This document shows, piece by piece, positions 1-6,851 of a stretch of 64,000 nt of DNA. The stretch comes from Streptoalloteichus tenebrarius. GTDB lineage: Bacteria; Actinomycetota; Actinomycetes; Mycobacteriales; Pseudonocardiaceae. The notes below the pieces were generated by a model that saw nothing but the letters and a program-made list of their open reading frames with translations, searched no databases and had not been told where the DNA came from. Positions within the stretch are counted from its first letter, which is position 1; every line of letters starts with the position of its first letter. The DNA lies in contig NZ_JAMTCP010000014.1 of NCBI RefSeq assembly GCF_024171885.1, positions 1 through 64,000 on the forward strand, read 5' to 3'. A program made the position numbers and the translations under genes.

Positions 1-1
1 C

Positions 2-709
2 GCCGAGTTCGCCGACCGCGGCATCGTCGTGGTGGAGGACGCCGCGCATGCCTTCGGCTCGGTGACCCTCGACGGCACCCCGGTGGGCGCCACCGGGAAC
101 CTCACCTGCTTCAGTCTCGGGCCGATCAAGAACCTCACCTGCGGGCAGGGCGGGCTGATCGTGCCCCGCGACGCCGAGGAGGCCGAGCGCGCCCGGTCGC
201 TACGCGGGCTGGGGATCGTCGAGACCTCCGCGATCCGCGCCGCCGCCACCAGCTACACCGTCGCGGCGGCGGGATGGCGGGAGCAGATGTCGGCGCTCAA
301 CGCCGCGATCGGCCGCGCTCAACTGTCTGGCTTCGGTGTGGTCGCCGCCCGCCGCAAACAGTTGTGGCGCGCCTACCGGACCGCGTTGTCAACAGTGAAG
401 GGAGTGCGCGTGGTCGACGTGGACGTCGATCACGCGGTGCCGTCGTTGTGTGCGGTGCTCGTGCTCACCCAGCCCCGCGACGCGGTCTTCCATCACCTGC
501 GAGGCCAGGGCATCGGGGTTGGGGCGCACTACCCGCCCAACCATCTCCAGCCGGCCTTCGCGACCTGGCGGCGCACCCTCCCAGCCACCGAGAGCGTGGC
601 CGGAAAGATCCTGACCCTGCCCTTCCATCCCCATCTGGACCCCGCCGACGTCGAGCGGACCGTGGTGGCCCTGGAGTGTGCCCTGGCCACCGTGAAGGCC
701 CTCCGGTGA
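2..709 (+). CDS. DegT/DnrJ/EryC1/StrS-family PLP aminotransferase, 3' part only
   Basis: The gene enters the window already in frame; the N-terminus is missing. The family signature VEDAAHAFGS (PLP phosphate/ring-contact region) is near the start of the visible part. It is followed by SLGPIKNLTCGQGG, which holds the lysine expected to form the internal aldimine. Members usually transaminate keto-sugars, often nucleotide-linked, in cell-surface glycan or natural-product pathways. The visible part is about 235 residues, so perhaps a third of the protein lies upstream. The stop TGA overlaps a GTG start of the next gene (GTGA), so the two were translationally coupled. The substrate cannot be told from this sequence. 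Confidence 0.9.
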   Translation, partial: AEFADRGIVVVEDAAHAFGSVTLDGTPVGATGNLTCFSLGPIKNLTCGQGGLIVPRDAEEAERARSLRGLGIVETSAIRAAATSYTVAAAGWREQMSALNAAIGRAQLSGFGVVAARRKQLWRAYRTALSTVKGVRVVDVDVDHAVPSLCAVLVLTQPRDAVFHHLRGQGIGVGAHYPPNHLQPAFATWRRTLPATESVAGKILTLPFHPHLDPADVERTVVALECALATVKALR

Positions 710-951
710 CCGCCGGCCACCCCCTCCGCGACCCAGGACCGGTCGATCGGTCACTCCGGTATCTCGTCGTGTGCCTGGGCAACTACTGCCGGTCCCCGTT
801 CGCCGCGGCCGTGCTGCGCCGCCGCGGCGGCACCGAGGACAGCACCACCTCGGCCAGCCGGTCCGCCGCATCCGGCCGCCCCAACGCCCGCGCCCTCGCC
901 GCCATCTCCCCACGCCGCCCTGGGTCGCTGATCAACGGCTCCAGCGCCTGA
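706..951 (+). pseudogene. Truncated low-molecular-weight protein tyrosine phosphatase
   Basis: A GTG start overlaps the aminotransferase stop. The first ~42 codons encode a recognisable LMW-PTP N-terminus with the P-loop VCLGNYCRS, which fits C-x5-R. After about position 833 the reading frame no longer looks like a phosphatase. It runs antisense through the end of the convergent MurG-family gene, making low-complexity sequence up to a stop at 949-951. Intact LMW-PTPs have about 150 residues with a DP catalytic loop near the C-terminus; that part is absent here. I read this as a gene cut by a rearrangement whose breakpoint lies near 833-840. The remaining peptide would keep the P-loop but could not fold as a phosphatase. 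Confidence 0.75.
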
Positions 952-1979
952 CGCAGGCACGCCGGGGACACCTCGTCCAGCAGCGCGACCGCGGCGCCGG
1001 CCTGATGCAGGTGACGCGCGTTGTGGGCCTGCTCGCCCCCAGCAGAGCTGGCCAACGGCACCAGGATCGCCGCCCGGCCCAGCGCGGTCAGCTCCGCGCA
1101 CGTGCCCGCTCCCGAGCGGGAGATCACCACATCCGCCAGGGCGAGCACATCCGGCAACTCGACGCCGAGGAACCCGGTGAGGTGGTAGCGGCCGGCGAGT
1201 TCGGCCGGCAGACCGGGGACGTGCTGCTGAAGCTCGGCCAGGTGCGCCGGGCCGCACTGGTGAATCACGTTGGCCTGGGTGAGCAGCCACGGCAGCACAT
1301 CCCGTACCAGGGCGTTGATCTGCCGCGCGCCTTGCGCGCCCCCCGTCACGTACACCACGGGCAGATGAGCGGCGAAACCCCGCAACCCCAGCGCCGCCAC
1401 GGCCCGCTCCGGACGCCCCGCCAGCACCTCCGGCCGCACCGGGTTTCCCGTCACCACCGTGGTCGCGCGGATCGCCTGCGGCAGCAACGACAACGTCGCC
1501 TCCGACGACACCGCCACCCGGGTCGCCACCCGCGCCAACACCCGATTCGCCAACCCCAGCCGCGTGGTCTGCTCGTGCACCACCAACGGTCGGCGCCGCA
1601 ACGCGGCCGCCAGCCCCACCGGCACCGCCACGTAGCCACCCGTCGCCAGCACCGCGTCCGGCGCGAACTCAGCCACGATCGACCGCGCCTGGCCCACCCC
1701 GCGACCGGCCCGCGCCAGATTGCGCACGTTGCCCAGTGAGAACATCTGCCCACGGTCGATCTTGCCAGCCGCGATCCCCACGAACGCGATCCCGGCCTCC
1801 GCCGCGACCCGAGCCTCCAACCCGGACGCCGTGCCCACCCACACCACGTCCAGGCCCCGACCCGCCGCGGCCAGCCGGGTCCGCAACGCATGCACCGTCG
1901 TCAACGCCGGGTAGGTGTGACCACCCGTGCCACCACCGGTCACCAACAGACGGAAGGAAGAATCCGAATGATCGATCAC
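783..1979 (-). CDS. murG: MurG-family UDP-GlcNAc glycosyltransferase
   Basis: About 398 residues, GT28 fold. The N-terminus carries the diagnostic GGGTGGH loop (residues ~15-20). The C-terminal half has VYVTGGAQGARQIN, VISRSGAGTCAEL and the EQAHNARHL donor-binding stretch of MurG. MurG adds GlcNAc to lipid I at the inner face of the membrane. The GTG at 1979 was chosen because GGGGGAA lies about 8 nt upstream and the lipid-binding loop then follows at once; an in-frame extension to 2141 lacks family similarity. The last ~16 residues (PPRRRSTAAANGDRQ) are antisense to the truncated phosphatase, so the native 3' end was probably replaced in the same rearrangement. It is not beside other mur or fts genes, so it may be a second copy or serve another glycolipid. 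Confidence 0.85.
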   Translation of the reverse strand: MIDHSDSSFRLLVTGGGTGGHTYPALTTVHALRTRLAAAGRGLDVVWVGTASGLEARVAAEAGIAFVGIAAGKIDRGQMFSLGNVRNLARAGRGVGQARSIVAEFAPDAVLATGGYVAVPVGLAAALRRRPLVVHEQTTRLGLANRVLARVATRVAVSSEATLSLLPQAIRATTVVTGNPVRPEVLAGRPERAVAALGLRGFAAHLPVVYVTGGAQGARQINALVRDVLPWLLTQANVIHQCGPAHLAELQQHVPGLPAELAGRYHLTGFLGVELPDVLALADVVISRSGAGTCAELTALGRAAILVPLASSAGGEQAHNARHLHQAGAAVALLDEVSPACLRQALEPLISDPGRRGEMAARARALGRPDAADRLAEVVLSSVPPRRRSTAAANGDRQ

Positions 1980-2247
1980 GACAGCGTTCCCCCATCGGGG
2001 ATAGACGGCACGCACGACACGGCAGCGAGCACGCCCGACCCTACCGCGCCGGACCCCAACGCCACCGTGTGCCCGTGGAGCTGGGGCCACGGGTTCACCG
2101 CGGCTACCCGCACATCCTCCTCGGCCGCGACCACTGACCAACCACTGCCGGCGATCGCGGAGCCAGCCAGTCTTCCTCCCGGAAGCGGGGAAGGCGGGGC
2201 CGGGCAGTCAACCAACGCCCAGCCCCGCCCTCAGCTCCGGACCGCAC
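1980..2247. other. Intergenic region upstream of the MurG-family gene
   Basis: About 270 bases between the last DUF397 stop and the chosen murG start. It holds a hairpin near 2193-2229 and otherwise no convincing gene. In-frame upstream extension of murG here lacks family similarity. Confidence 0.5.
2193..2229 (-). terminator. Hairpin after the last DUF397 gene
   Basis: GGCGGGGC (2193-2200) pairs with GCCCCGCC (2222-2229) around a 21-nt loop that itself contains GGGC/GCCC. It sits 19 nt past the DUF397 stop at 2248, where the two sibling copies have stronger hairpins. Confidence 0.45.
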
Positions 2248-2457
2248 TCAGCGCAGGTCGAGCCGACCAGCCTTCACGCTGTGCACGAACGCGGCGAACG
2301 CGGCGGGCGCGAACACGAGCACCGAACCGGACGGGTTCTTCGAGTCACGTACCGCAGCTAACTCAGACACGGACGCCACCTCGACGCATGTCTGTGCCCC
2401 TTGGCTGCGCGTGCTCTTTCGCCACCCCGTGGCCGATGAAGCTGCTGACTCCCACAT
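2248..2457 (-). CDS. DUF397 protein, copy 3 of 3
   Basis: 69 residues, starting MWES. It shows the DUF397 pattern WRKS.RS...CVEVA, then AAVRDSKNP and a hydrophobic AAFAAFV helix. DUF397 proteins are short partners of XRE/DUF5753 regulators in actinomycetes, sometimes linked to development or differentiation; the mechanism is not settled. The start is the ATG at 2457, with GGGGAG upstream; this region is identical to that of copy 2. Copies 2 and 3 arose from a tandem duplication of about 330 bp. Copy 3 has drifted: S-S-A-T-G-W-R-K-S-T and S-G-S-V replace conserved residues. Confidence 0.85.
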   Translation of the reverse strand: MWESAASSATGWRKSTRSQGAQTCVEVASVSELAAVRDSKNPSGSVLVFAPAAFAAFVHSVKAGRLDLR

Positions 2458-2531
2458 CGCAACCACTCCCCTCGACCCGAGTTGGGCCTGATGGTTCCCC
2501 ACGACAGGTTGCCGAACGAGGGGCCAAACGA

Positions 2532-2564
2532 CTGAGGGCGGGGACCGCCGGCCCCCGCCCTCAG
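2532..2564 (-). terminator. Hairpin between DUF397 copies 2 and 3
   Basis: A perfect 12-bp inverted repeat, CTGAGGGCGGGG (2532-2543) and CCCCGCCCTCAG (2553-2564), with a 9-nt loop. It lies just after the stop of copy 2 and has no clear T-tract, as is common in high-GC actinomycetes. Confidence 0.7.
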
Positions 2565-2577
2565 TGCACACTCGCAG

Positions 2578-2790
2578 TCAGCTCAGGTCGAGCCGACCAG
2601 CCTTCACGCTGTGCACGAACGCGGCGAACGCGGCCGGGGCGAAGACGAGCGCCGGCCCGGCCGGGTTCTTCGAGTCGCGAACGGCCGCAGCTTCAGGCAG
2701 GCTTCCGGTGACCTCTACGCATGCCTGTGCTCCGTTGGAACGCGAACTCTTTCGCCACCCCGTGGCCACTGAAGCTGCTGACTCCCACAT
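2578..2790 (-). CDS. DUF397 protein, copy 2 of 3
   Basis: 70 residues beginning MWESAAS. It has the full DUF397 pattern: WRKSSRSNGAQACVEV, AAVRDSKNPAG and ALVFAPAAFAAFV. The ATG at 2790 is preceded by GAGGGGAG at good spacing; a possible GTG 45 nt upstream has no such site. It is flanked on both sides by strong hairpins, so each copy may be a separate transcript end or be reached only by read-through. Confidence 0.88.
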   Translation of the reverse strand: MWESAASVATGWRKSSRSNGAQACVEVTGSLPEAAAVRDSKNPAGPALVFAPAAFAAFVHSVKAGRLDLS

Positions 2791-2866
2791 CGCAACCACT
2801 CCCCTCGACCCGAGTTGGGCCTGATGGTTCCCCACGACAGGTTGCCGAACGAGGGGCCAAACGACT

Positions 2867-2895
2867 GAGGGCGGGGGCCAACGGCCCCCGCCCTC
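2867..2895 (-). terminator. Hairpin between DUF397 copies 1 and 2
   Basis: GAGGGCGGGGGC (2867-2878) and GCCCCCGCCCTC (2884-2895) form a 12-bp stem with a 5-nt loop just past the stop of copy 1. It is the sibling of the hairpin at 2532-2564. Confidence 0.7.
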
Positions 2896-2910
2896 GGTGC
2901 ACGCTCACGG

Positions 2911-3120
2911 TCAGCTCAGGTCGAGCCGACCGGTCTTCACGGTGTTGACGAACGCGGTGAACGCGGCCGGCGTGAAGACGAGCGCCGGACCGGCCGGGTT
3001 CTTAGAATCTCGCACCGCAGCAACGTCTTCGACAGACGCCACCTCGACGCAGTTGCCGGAGCTGCCGTTGCTACGGCTGCTCTTGCGCCAGACCGCGCCG
3101 CTCAGGTCCGGGTTGATCAT
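2911..3120 (-). CDS. DUF397 protein, copy 1 of 3 (next to the regulator)
   Basis: 69 residues with WRKSSRSNGSSGNCVEVA, VAAVRDSKNPAG and FTPAAFTAFV, the best match of the three to the family pattern. The ATG at 3120 follows AAAGGGG. It begins 24 nt after the XRE regulator stop, on the same strand, so it is the operon partner of that regulator. The other two copies are more like each other than like this one, so the duplication happened downstream of this original pair. Confidence 0.9.
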   Translation of the reverse strand: MINPDLSGAVWRKSSRSNGSSGNCVEVASVEDVAAVRDSKNPAGPALVFTPAAFTAFVNTVKTGRLDLS

Positions 3121-3144
3121 CCCGCACCCCTTTCTGCCCTGGGC

Positions 3145-3996
3145 CTAAAGCTCCGCCGCAAGGGTACTGAGCAGGGAGTTTGTGTCTTCCACTGGCAACG
3201 CCAGTTCCTGGAGGCGGCGAAAGATCCAGGTGTAGCGCTCGATGTCCTGGCGTCGTGGTGGGTAGAGCGACCCGTTGTCAAACTCCACGTAGACCGTGCT
3301 GACCTCGTCGTCGTTGGGAAATCGGAGCATCGCGAAGGGACCCGAGAGACCAGGGTGAGCGCCAGCGGTGAACGGAAGGATCTGGATGGTCAGGTTGGAC
3401 CGCTCGTTCATGTCGATCAGGTGGCGAAGTTGTTCACGCATTACTGTCGGTGATCCGATGAGCCATCTGGCGACTGCCTCGCCGAGCACCATATGCAGCT
3501 CCGGCGGGTTCGGGCCGTCAAGCCGCCTCTGCCGGCTTTGCCGCAACTCAACTACCCGCGCCAAGTCGGCTTCACTCTGGTTTGGCCACGACGCCTTCGT
3601 GATAGCTCGCGTGTACTCCGCCGTCTGCAACAGACCGGGAACGTATTCGGTCTCGAAGCTCAGGATTTCGGCGGCATCCGTCTCCAGACCCACATACTGT
3701 TCGAACCAGTTCGGGACCGTGTCGCTGTAGGCGACCCACCAGCCACGGTCCTCCGACTCCTCCGCGAGACGGACGAGGGTGTCTACGAGCGGGACACCAA
3801 CGCCGTACGCCTGGCACAGCAGGCGGACGTTCTTCGGCTTGATCGTCTGCTTCCCGTTCTCGATCCTGCTGATGGTCGGGTTGCTCAACCCGGACACGAC
3901 TACGGCTTGATCGATCGTCATCCCTGCCTGCTCGCGCAGTCTGCGGAGTTCGCGGCCGAGTTGCCTACGTCGGATGTTCGGTCCGGGCTCGGTCAT
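3145..3996 (-). CDS. XRE-family HTH regulator with DUF5753
   Basis: 283 residues. Residues ~12-65 form an XRE helix-turn-helix (LRRLREQAGMTIDQ, then GLSNPTISRIENGK as the recognition region). The rest is DUF5753, with YSDTVPNWFEQYVGLE and the family hallmark EYVPGLLQTAEYTRA. Such proteins are DNA-binding regulators that nearly always sit beside a DUF397 gene, as here. AGGGAGG stands upstream of the ATG at 3996. The intergenic region upstream holds a palindrome (4098-4131) that could be its own operator, allowing autoregulation and control of the divergent small-gene string. The ligand or signal is unknown. Confidence 0.93.
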   Translation of the reverse strand: MTEPGPNIRRRQLGRELRRLREQAGMTIDQAVVVSGLSNPTISRIENGKQTIKPKNVRLLCQAYGVGVPLVDTLVRLAEESEDRGWWVAYSDTVPNWFEQYVGLETDAAEILSFETEYVPGLLQTAEYTRAITKASWPNQSEADLARVVELRQSRQRRLDGPNPPELHMVLGEAVARWLIGSPTVMREQLRHLIDMNERSNLTIQILPFTAGAHPGLSGPFAMLRFPNDDEVSTVYVEFDNGSLYPPRRQDIERYTWIFRRLQELALPVEDTNSLLSTLAAEL

Positions 3997-4097
3997 GCCG
4001 GAGTGCCTCCCTCTCTGTACTTGGGCGGCGCCCAGTCTGCACCTGAGTGGGACGCTGTTCGGACGCCCCCCACTCCCATCCCCCGATCAGTGGACTT

Positions 4098-4131
4098 CAC
4101 TATGAAGCTTCATGGCGATAGCTTCATAGTG
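4098..4131. promoter_or_regulatory. Palindromic operator candidate upstream of the XRE regulator
   Basis: CACTATGAAGC (4098-4108) is matched by its exact reverse complement GCTTCATAGTG (4121-4131). Inside the left arm ATGAAGCTTCAT (4102-4113) is itself a perfect 12-bp palindrome, so three GCTTCAT half-sites fall within 34 bp. It lies about 100 nt before the XRE start and 180 nt before the divergent gene at 4313. The AT-rich composition stands out in this GC-rich window. XRE binding is inferred, not shown. Confidence 0.6.
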
Positions 4132-4312
4132 TCGACGATCACTCGTCGACGGCCCGCCCCGCCAGTCCTGCCCTGGGCTCCGGCGGGGCGGGTCCTTGGT
4201 CCAGTTCCTTCCCGCTCTCAACCAGTGCGGGAGGCCCACTGGGAGCCGTGGCAGGGCCAACTACCTGCCCCCTGCCGCCAACTCGGCACAGCCACGCATG
4301 GGAGGTCTTCCC

Positions 4313-4660
4313 GTGATCCAGCTCGTCACCTGCGGCAGTCTTGCAGCACTCCTCGGCGGCCTGATCTTCGCCATGGCCCGACCCGCACCGGCCCAACCCG
4401 TCGGCACGCCCTCGTCGCTGCCGCGTCACGCGCTCCGGCCGCGTGGGGATGGTGTGCCCGCCTCGGACCTTCTCCGCCGTCACCAGTGGACCCGTCCACT
4501 GCGGACTCGCCGCGCCAGAAGCGACAACACCGAGGCCTCGGCCGAGACTCAACGCCTGATCGAACGCACCCTGGACCGGCTTCACCGCCTCGGCCCCGCC
4601 CCCACCTACGGGTCCGACCCGGAGGCCACCACACCCCTGCCCGTGCTGCGGGAGGCCTAG
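4313..4660 (+). CDS. Small membrane-anchored protein of unknown function
   Basis: 115 residues from the GTG at 4313, which follows GGGAGG by 6 nt. The N-terminus is a single hydrophobic segment (LVTCGSLAALLGGLIFAMA, residues ~4-22). The rest is polar and Arg/Pro-rich, with one short predicted helix (TQRLIERTLDRLHRL). I do not recognise a family. It is the first gene of a forward-facing string of small genes that starts opposite the XRE/DUF397 operon. The next start lies 2 nt past its stop, so the two are co-transcribed. Confidence 0.6.
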   Translation: MIQLVTCGSLAALLGGLIFAMARPAPAQPVGTPSSLPRHALRPRGDGVPASDLLRRHQWTRPLRTRRARSDNTEASAETQRLIERTLDRLHRLGPAPTYGSDPEATTPLPVLREA

Positions 4661-4662
4661 CC

Positions 4663-5034
4663 ATGGTCGTGAAATGGCGTCCCCCGCAGCCGTTGAACTC
4701 CACCCGACACCTCGTGCGGCTGTTCCGCATCGAACGCGGCCGACGCGTCCTGCGTTTCGAGGAGATCGACGAGGACGACTACTGGCAGATCGCCCCCGGC
4801 GGACCCGCCCACTACGCCGTCGGCTACGCCTACGACTACTTCCGCAAACACCACATCCCCGCCGGTCAGCGCTGGATCATCACCGTTGACGTCCTCCCCC
4901 CAACCCCCACCACCACTGGGCCGAACCACCGGCTGTGCGAGGTCCCGCTCACCGTCCCCACCGAGGACATCCTCATCGGGCAACGCATCGGCCCACCCCT
5001 GCCGATCCTCAGCTACCTCCTCCGCACCCCCTGA
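4663..5034 (+). CDS. Small hypothetical protein with aromatic/acidic core
   Basis: 123 residues from the ATG at 4663, with GGAGG 10 nt upstream. The body contains RRVLRFEEIDEDDYWQIA, then HYAVGYAYDYFRKHHIPAGQR, a soluble alpha/beta-looking composition with no membrane segment. It was not matched to a named family. It lies tightly behind the membrane-anchored gene and before the CxxC gene at 5199, in the same forward cassette. Coding is supported by the ribosome site, operon spacing and non-repetitive protein sequence. Confidence 0.6.
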   Translation: MVVKWRPPQPLNSTRHLVRLFRIERGRRVLRFEEIDEDDYWQIAPGGPAHYAVGYAYDYFRKHHIPAGQRWIITVDVLPPTPTTTGPNHRLCEVPLTVPTEDILIGQRIGPPLPILSYLLRTP

Positions 5035-5088
5035 CCAGCCCCGGCCCGGCCCAGCGTGACGCGCCCCGACCGCACCCCAGGCGCTGGG

Positions 5089-5100
5089 CCCCCCGGGGGG
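5089..5100. other. GC palindrome in a 164-bp gap
   Basis: The gap between the genes ending at 5034 and starting at 5199 is extremely GC-rich. It contains the palindrome CCCCCCGGGGGG. It could form a hairpin or attenuate transcription; I see no gene in it. Confidence 0.3.
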
Positions 5101-5198
5101 TGGCGGGGACCGGCCCCCGGACGACCACGTCCCGGCCCCGCCACCCCCACCCCATCTCGCTCCTCATCTCCCAGGCCCATCCACTCCGGAGGCTTCCC

Positions 5199-5528
5199 GT
5201 GACCACCACCGCGCACCAGCCCCCCGTCCCCTCAGGCCTGCCGTGGGTCGCCCACGCCGGCCAACTCCACGCCTACCCCCGCACCACCCGACCCCACCCC
5301 ATCACCGTCACCACCTTCTGCGGCCTCGCCCTCCTCATCACCGAGCCTCAACCCGACACCCCGTTCCCCCGGTGCGAGGAATGCCAACACCTCGCCCACG
5401 TCATCGCCGGCTGGCAGGCCACCCACGCCGCACACACCACCACCACCCACGCCGAACGCACCACCCCGCAACCCACCCCGCACGCCTACGGCGACCGCCC
5501 ACCCTGCCGACGCGGCTACGACCTCTAA
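5199..5528 (+). CDS. Small Cys-motif (possibly zinc-binding) protein
   Basis: 109 residues from the GTG at 5199, six nt after GGAGG. The N-terminal part WVAHAGQLHAYPR is followed by TTFCGLAL and FPRCEECQHLAHVI. The Cys spacing (one Cys, about 20 residues, then CxxC), with nearby His, suggests a small metal-binding fold, which I infer rather than recognise. Such short WVxHxGxLHA proteins occur in actinomycete small-gene cassettes. The C-terminus is Thr/His/Pro-rich and looks disordered. Confidence 0.6.
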   Translation: MTTTAHQPPVPSGLPWVAHAGQLHAYPRTTRPHPITVTTFCGLALLITEPQPDTPFPRCEECQHLAHVIAGWQATHAAHTTTTHAERTTPQPTPHAYGDRPPCRRGYDL

Positions 5529-5561
5529 GTCTCATCCGACCAGCACCGAAAGCCCCTTGTC

Positions 5562-5825
5562 GTGCTCACCACCAGCGAGTTCGGTCTCGCCCTGGCCGAA
5601 AGCATCGCCCTGACCGCACCCCTGCGCCTCCAACACTGGAACCAGTGCGTGAGGGTCGTCTGCTACGCCTGCGCCCGGGACAACACCATCCCCGCACCCC
5701 CACCCGGGATCACCGTGGTCGGCGACTCCCACTTCCAGCCCGGCCCACCCCTGCGGGAGCGCCACCGGCTCACCTGGTTCCTGATCCTGCTGCTCCTCCT
5801 CTCGGCAGGCCTCAGCCTCGCCTGA
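5562..5825 (+). CDS. Small protein with C-terminal membrane segment
   Basis: 87 residues from the GTG at 5562 (weak upstream site GAAAG). The N-terminal half carries CVRVVCYACARD, a possible Cys cluster. The C-terminus ends in a clear membrane helix, WFLILLLLLSAGLSLA, which suggests a tail-anchored protein. No family was recognised. It belongs to the forward string of small genes between the XRE operon and the HTH gene at 6374. Confidence 0.5.
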   Translation: MLTTSEFGLALAESIALTAPLRLQHWNQCVRVVCYACARDNTIPAPPPGITVVGDSHFQPGPPLRERHRLTWFLILLLLLSAGLSLA

Positions 5826-5856
5826 CCCCCTGTGACACTGAAAGCGCCGATCCCTG

Positions 5857-6159
5857 ATGCGACGCCCCACGAAAATCCTTCGGAAACTCTGGAAGATCCT
5901 CCGCCGGAAACCATCCACTGTGGACCCTCGGGTCCTGATGCCGAACCTCCGGGTGCTGCACCACCCCACCCCCGAGGAGAGCGCCGCCTGGGAGGCCTCC
6001 ATGGCCCCGCTGCGTCGCCGCCGGGTCCGGGTCGTCCTGCCCATCCCGCCCCGGGCGTTGTTGGCCTACGAACTCCGACAGCGCGAACTCCGACAGGAAA
6101 ACGTCAGCCAGCGCAAACACGGCCAGGCTCGACGCCGATGGTGGAGGCGAGGCCGGTGA
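5857..6159 (+). CDS. Small very basic hypothetical protein
   Basis: 100 residues from the ATG at 5857, strongly Arg/Lys-rich at both ends (RRPTKILRKLWKILRRK at the start, ARRRWWRRGR at the end). No fold is recognisable. The codons for residues ~19-22 lie on one of the recurrent TCCACTGTGGA palindromes (5914-5924) and give S-T-V-D. Its stop overlaps the next GTG (GTGA), which supports translation of both. Confidence 0.5.
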   Translation: MRRPTKILRKLWKILRRKPSTVDPRVLMPNLRVLHHPTPEESAAWEASMAPLRRRRVRVVLPIPPRALLAYELRQRELRQENVSQRKHGQARRRWWRRGR

Positions 6160-6377
6160 CCACGTTCGTGATCAACCTGGCCGCGATCACCGTCGACGTC
6201 ATCATCATGTCCTGCGTGCTGCTGCCGCCCCTGTTCCGCCGCGCCGCCCAACTCTTCCGCCGGGTCCGCCGGGACCTCCGCCGCTGGAACCACGAACGCC
6301 GACAGCGCAGGGAACAACAACGCAGGGACGAGCCACCCACGACCCCGACGACGCAGACCACGAGGAGCACGCGTTGA
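6156..6377 (+). CDS. Small membrane protein with basic tail
   Basis: 73 residues from the GTG at 6156, overlapping the previous stop by 4 bp. Residues ~4-26 form one hydrophobic membrane segment (VINLAAITVDVIIMSCVLLP). They are followed by an Arg-rich helix (RRVRRDLRRWNHERRQRREQ) and a Thr/Pro tail. The topology resembles a single-pass protein with a basic cytoplasmic region. The function is unknown. The stop TGA overlaps the TTG start of the HTH gene. Confidence 0.55.
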   Translation: MTTFVINLAAITVDVIIMSCVLLPPLFRRAAQLFRRVRRDLRRWNHERRQRREQQRRDEPPTTPTTQTTRSTR

Positions 6378-6589
6378 AGATGCAACCGGCCGCCCGGATC
6401 ACCGGTCGGCTCCGCCAGCAGGTCGCCGCCGACCTGAAGAAGAAGTACGAGAAGGGCGCGAGCATCCGTTCGCTGGCGAGGTCCACCGGCCGGTCCTACG
6501 GGTTCGTGCACAAGGTCCTCATCGAGGCCGGAGTCCAGCTCCGCGGACGCGGTGGCGACAGGCGAAAGACCACCCGAAAACGACGATGA
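6374..6589 (+). CDS. Small helix-turn-helix protein
   Basis: 71 residues. A Lys/Glu-rich helix (ADLKKKYEKGASIRSLA) leads into RSTGRSYGFVHKVLIEAGV, which reads as a helix-turn-helix, and ends in the basic RGRGGDRRKTTRKRR. Nearly identical short HTH proteins are common in actinomycetes; their targets are not established. The TTG at 6374 was chosen because it makes a TTGA overlap with the previous stop and is 6 nt after GAGGAG. The ATG at 6380 is the alternative. It is the last gene before the CRISPR remnant. Confidence 0.8.
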   Translation: MKMQPAARITGRLRQQVAADLKKKYEKGASIRSLARSTGRSYGFVHKVLIEAGVQLRGRGGDRRKTTRKRR

Positions 6590-6661
6590 CACCAGCGCCC
6601 CTGGCGGTCCCGCACACACCCACCCCCACGGCCCTACCGCACGCACGCGAGGTCAGGAAGT

Positions 6662-6750
6662 ATCGGCCCCGCACACGCGGGGATGGTTCGACCATGTGTT
6701 CGCCCCACCCGATGGTGGCCCAATCGGCCCCGCACACGCGGGGATGAGCC
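6662..6750. CRISPR. Two-repeat type I-E-like CRISPR remnant
   Basis: An identical 24-nt core, positions 6662-6685 and 6723-6746 (begins ATCGGCCCCGCACAC, ends CGGGGATG), occurs twice with a period of exactly 61 bp. A 28-29-nt repeat plus a 32-33-nt spacer is the type I-E geometry. The core has the usual I-E stem (CCCCGC...GCGGGG). The 3' ends of the repeat differ (GTTC versus AGCC), so it is partly degenerate. There is one spacer, about 6691-6722. No cas gene is in the window. Confidence 0.7.
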
Positions 6751-6851
6751 GGACAGTCGCTACCTCGCGTGACGTGGGGTGAGGCGGCGGTTTTCCCGGC
6801 GGCGCTCCTGGGAACTCCTGGCGGGAGAGACCGAGGGCGCGGAGGGCATGC

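Larger units (their letters stand above)
2248..2910. repeat. Tandem duplication of a DUF397 gene and its flanks
   Basis: Two direct units of about 330 bp (about 2248-2577 and 2578-2910). The part from the start codon back through the upstream terminator hairpin is almost identical between units (compare 2453-2545 with 2786-2880); the coding parts have diverged more. This places the unit boundary within each DUF397 gene plus its own terminator. Confidence 0.8.

Noticed and set aside
1980-2141. Upstream start of the MurG-family gene at 2141
   Set aside because: The extension is Arg/Gly-rich, unlike MurG, and lacks a better ribosome site than the GTG at 1979.
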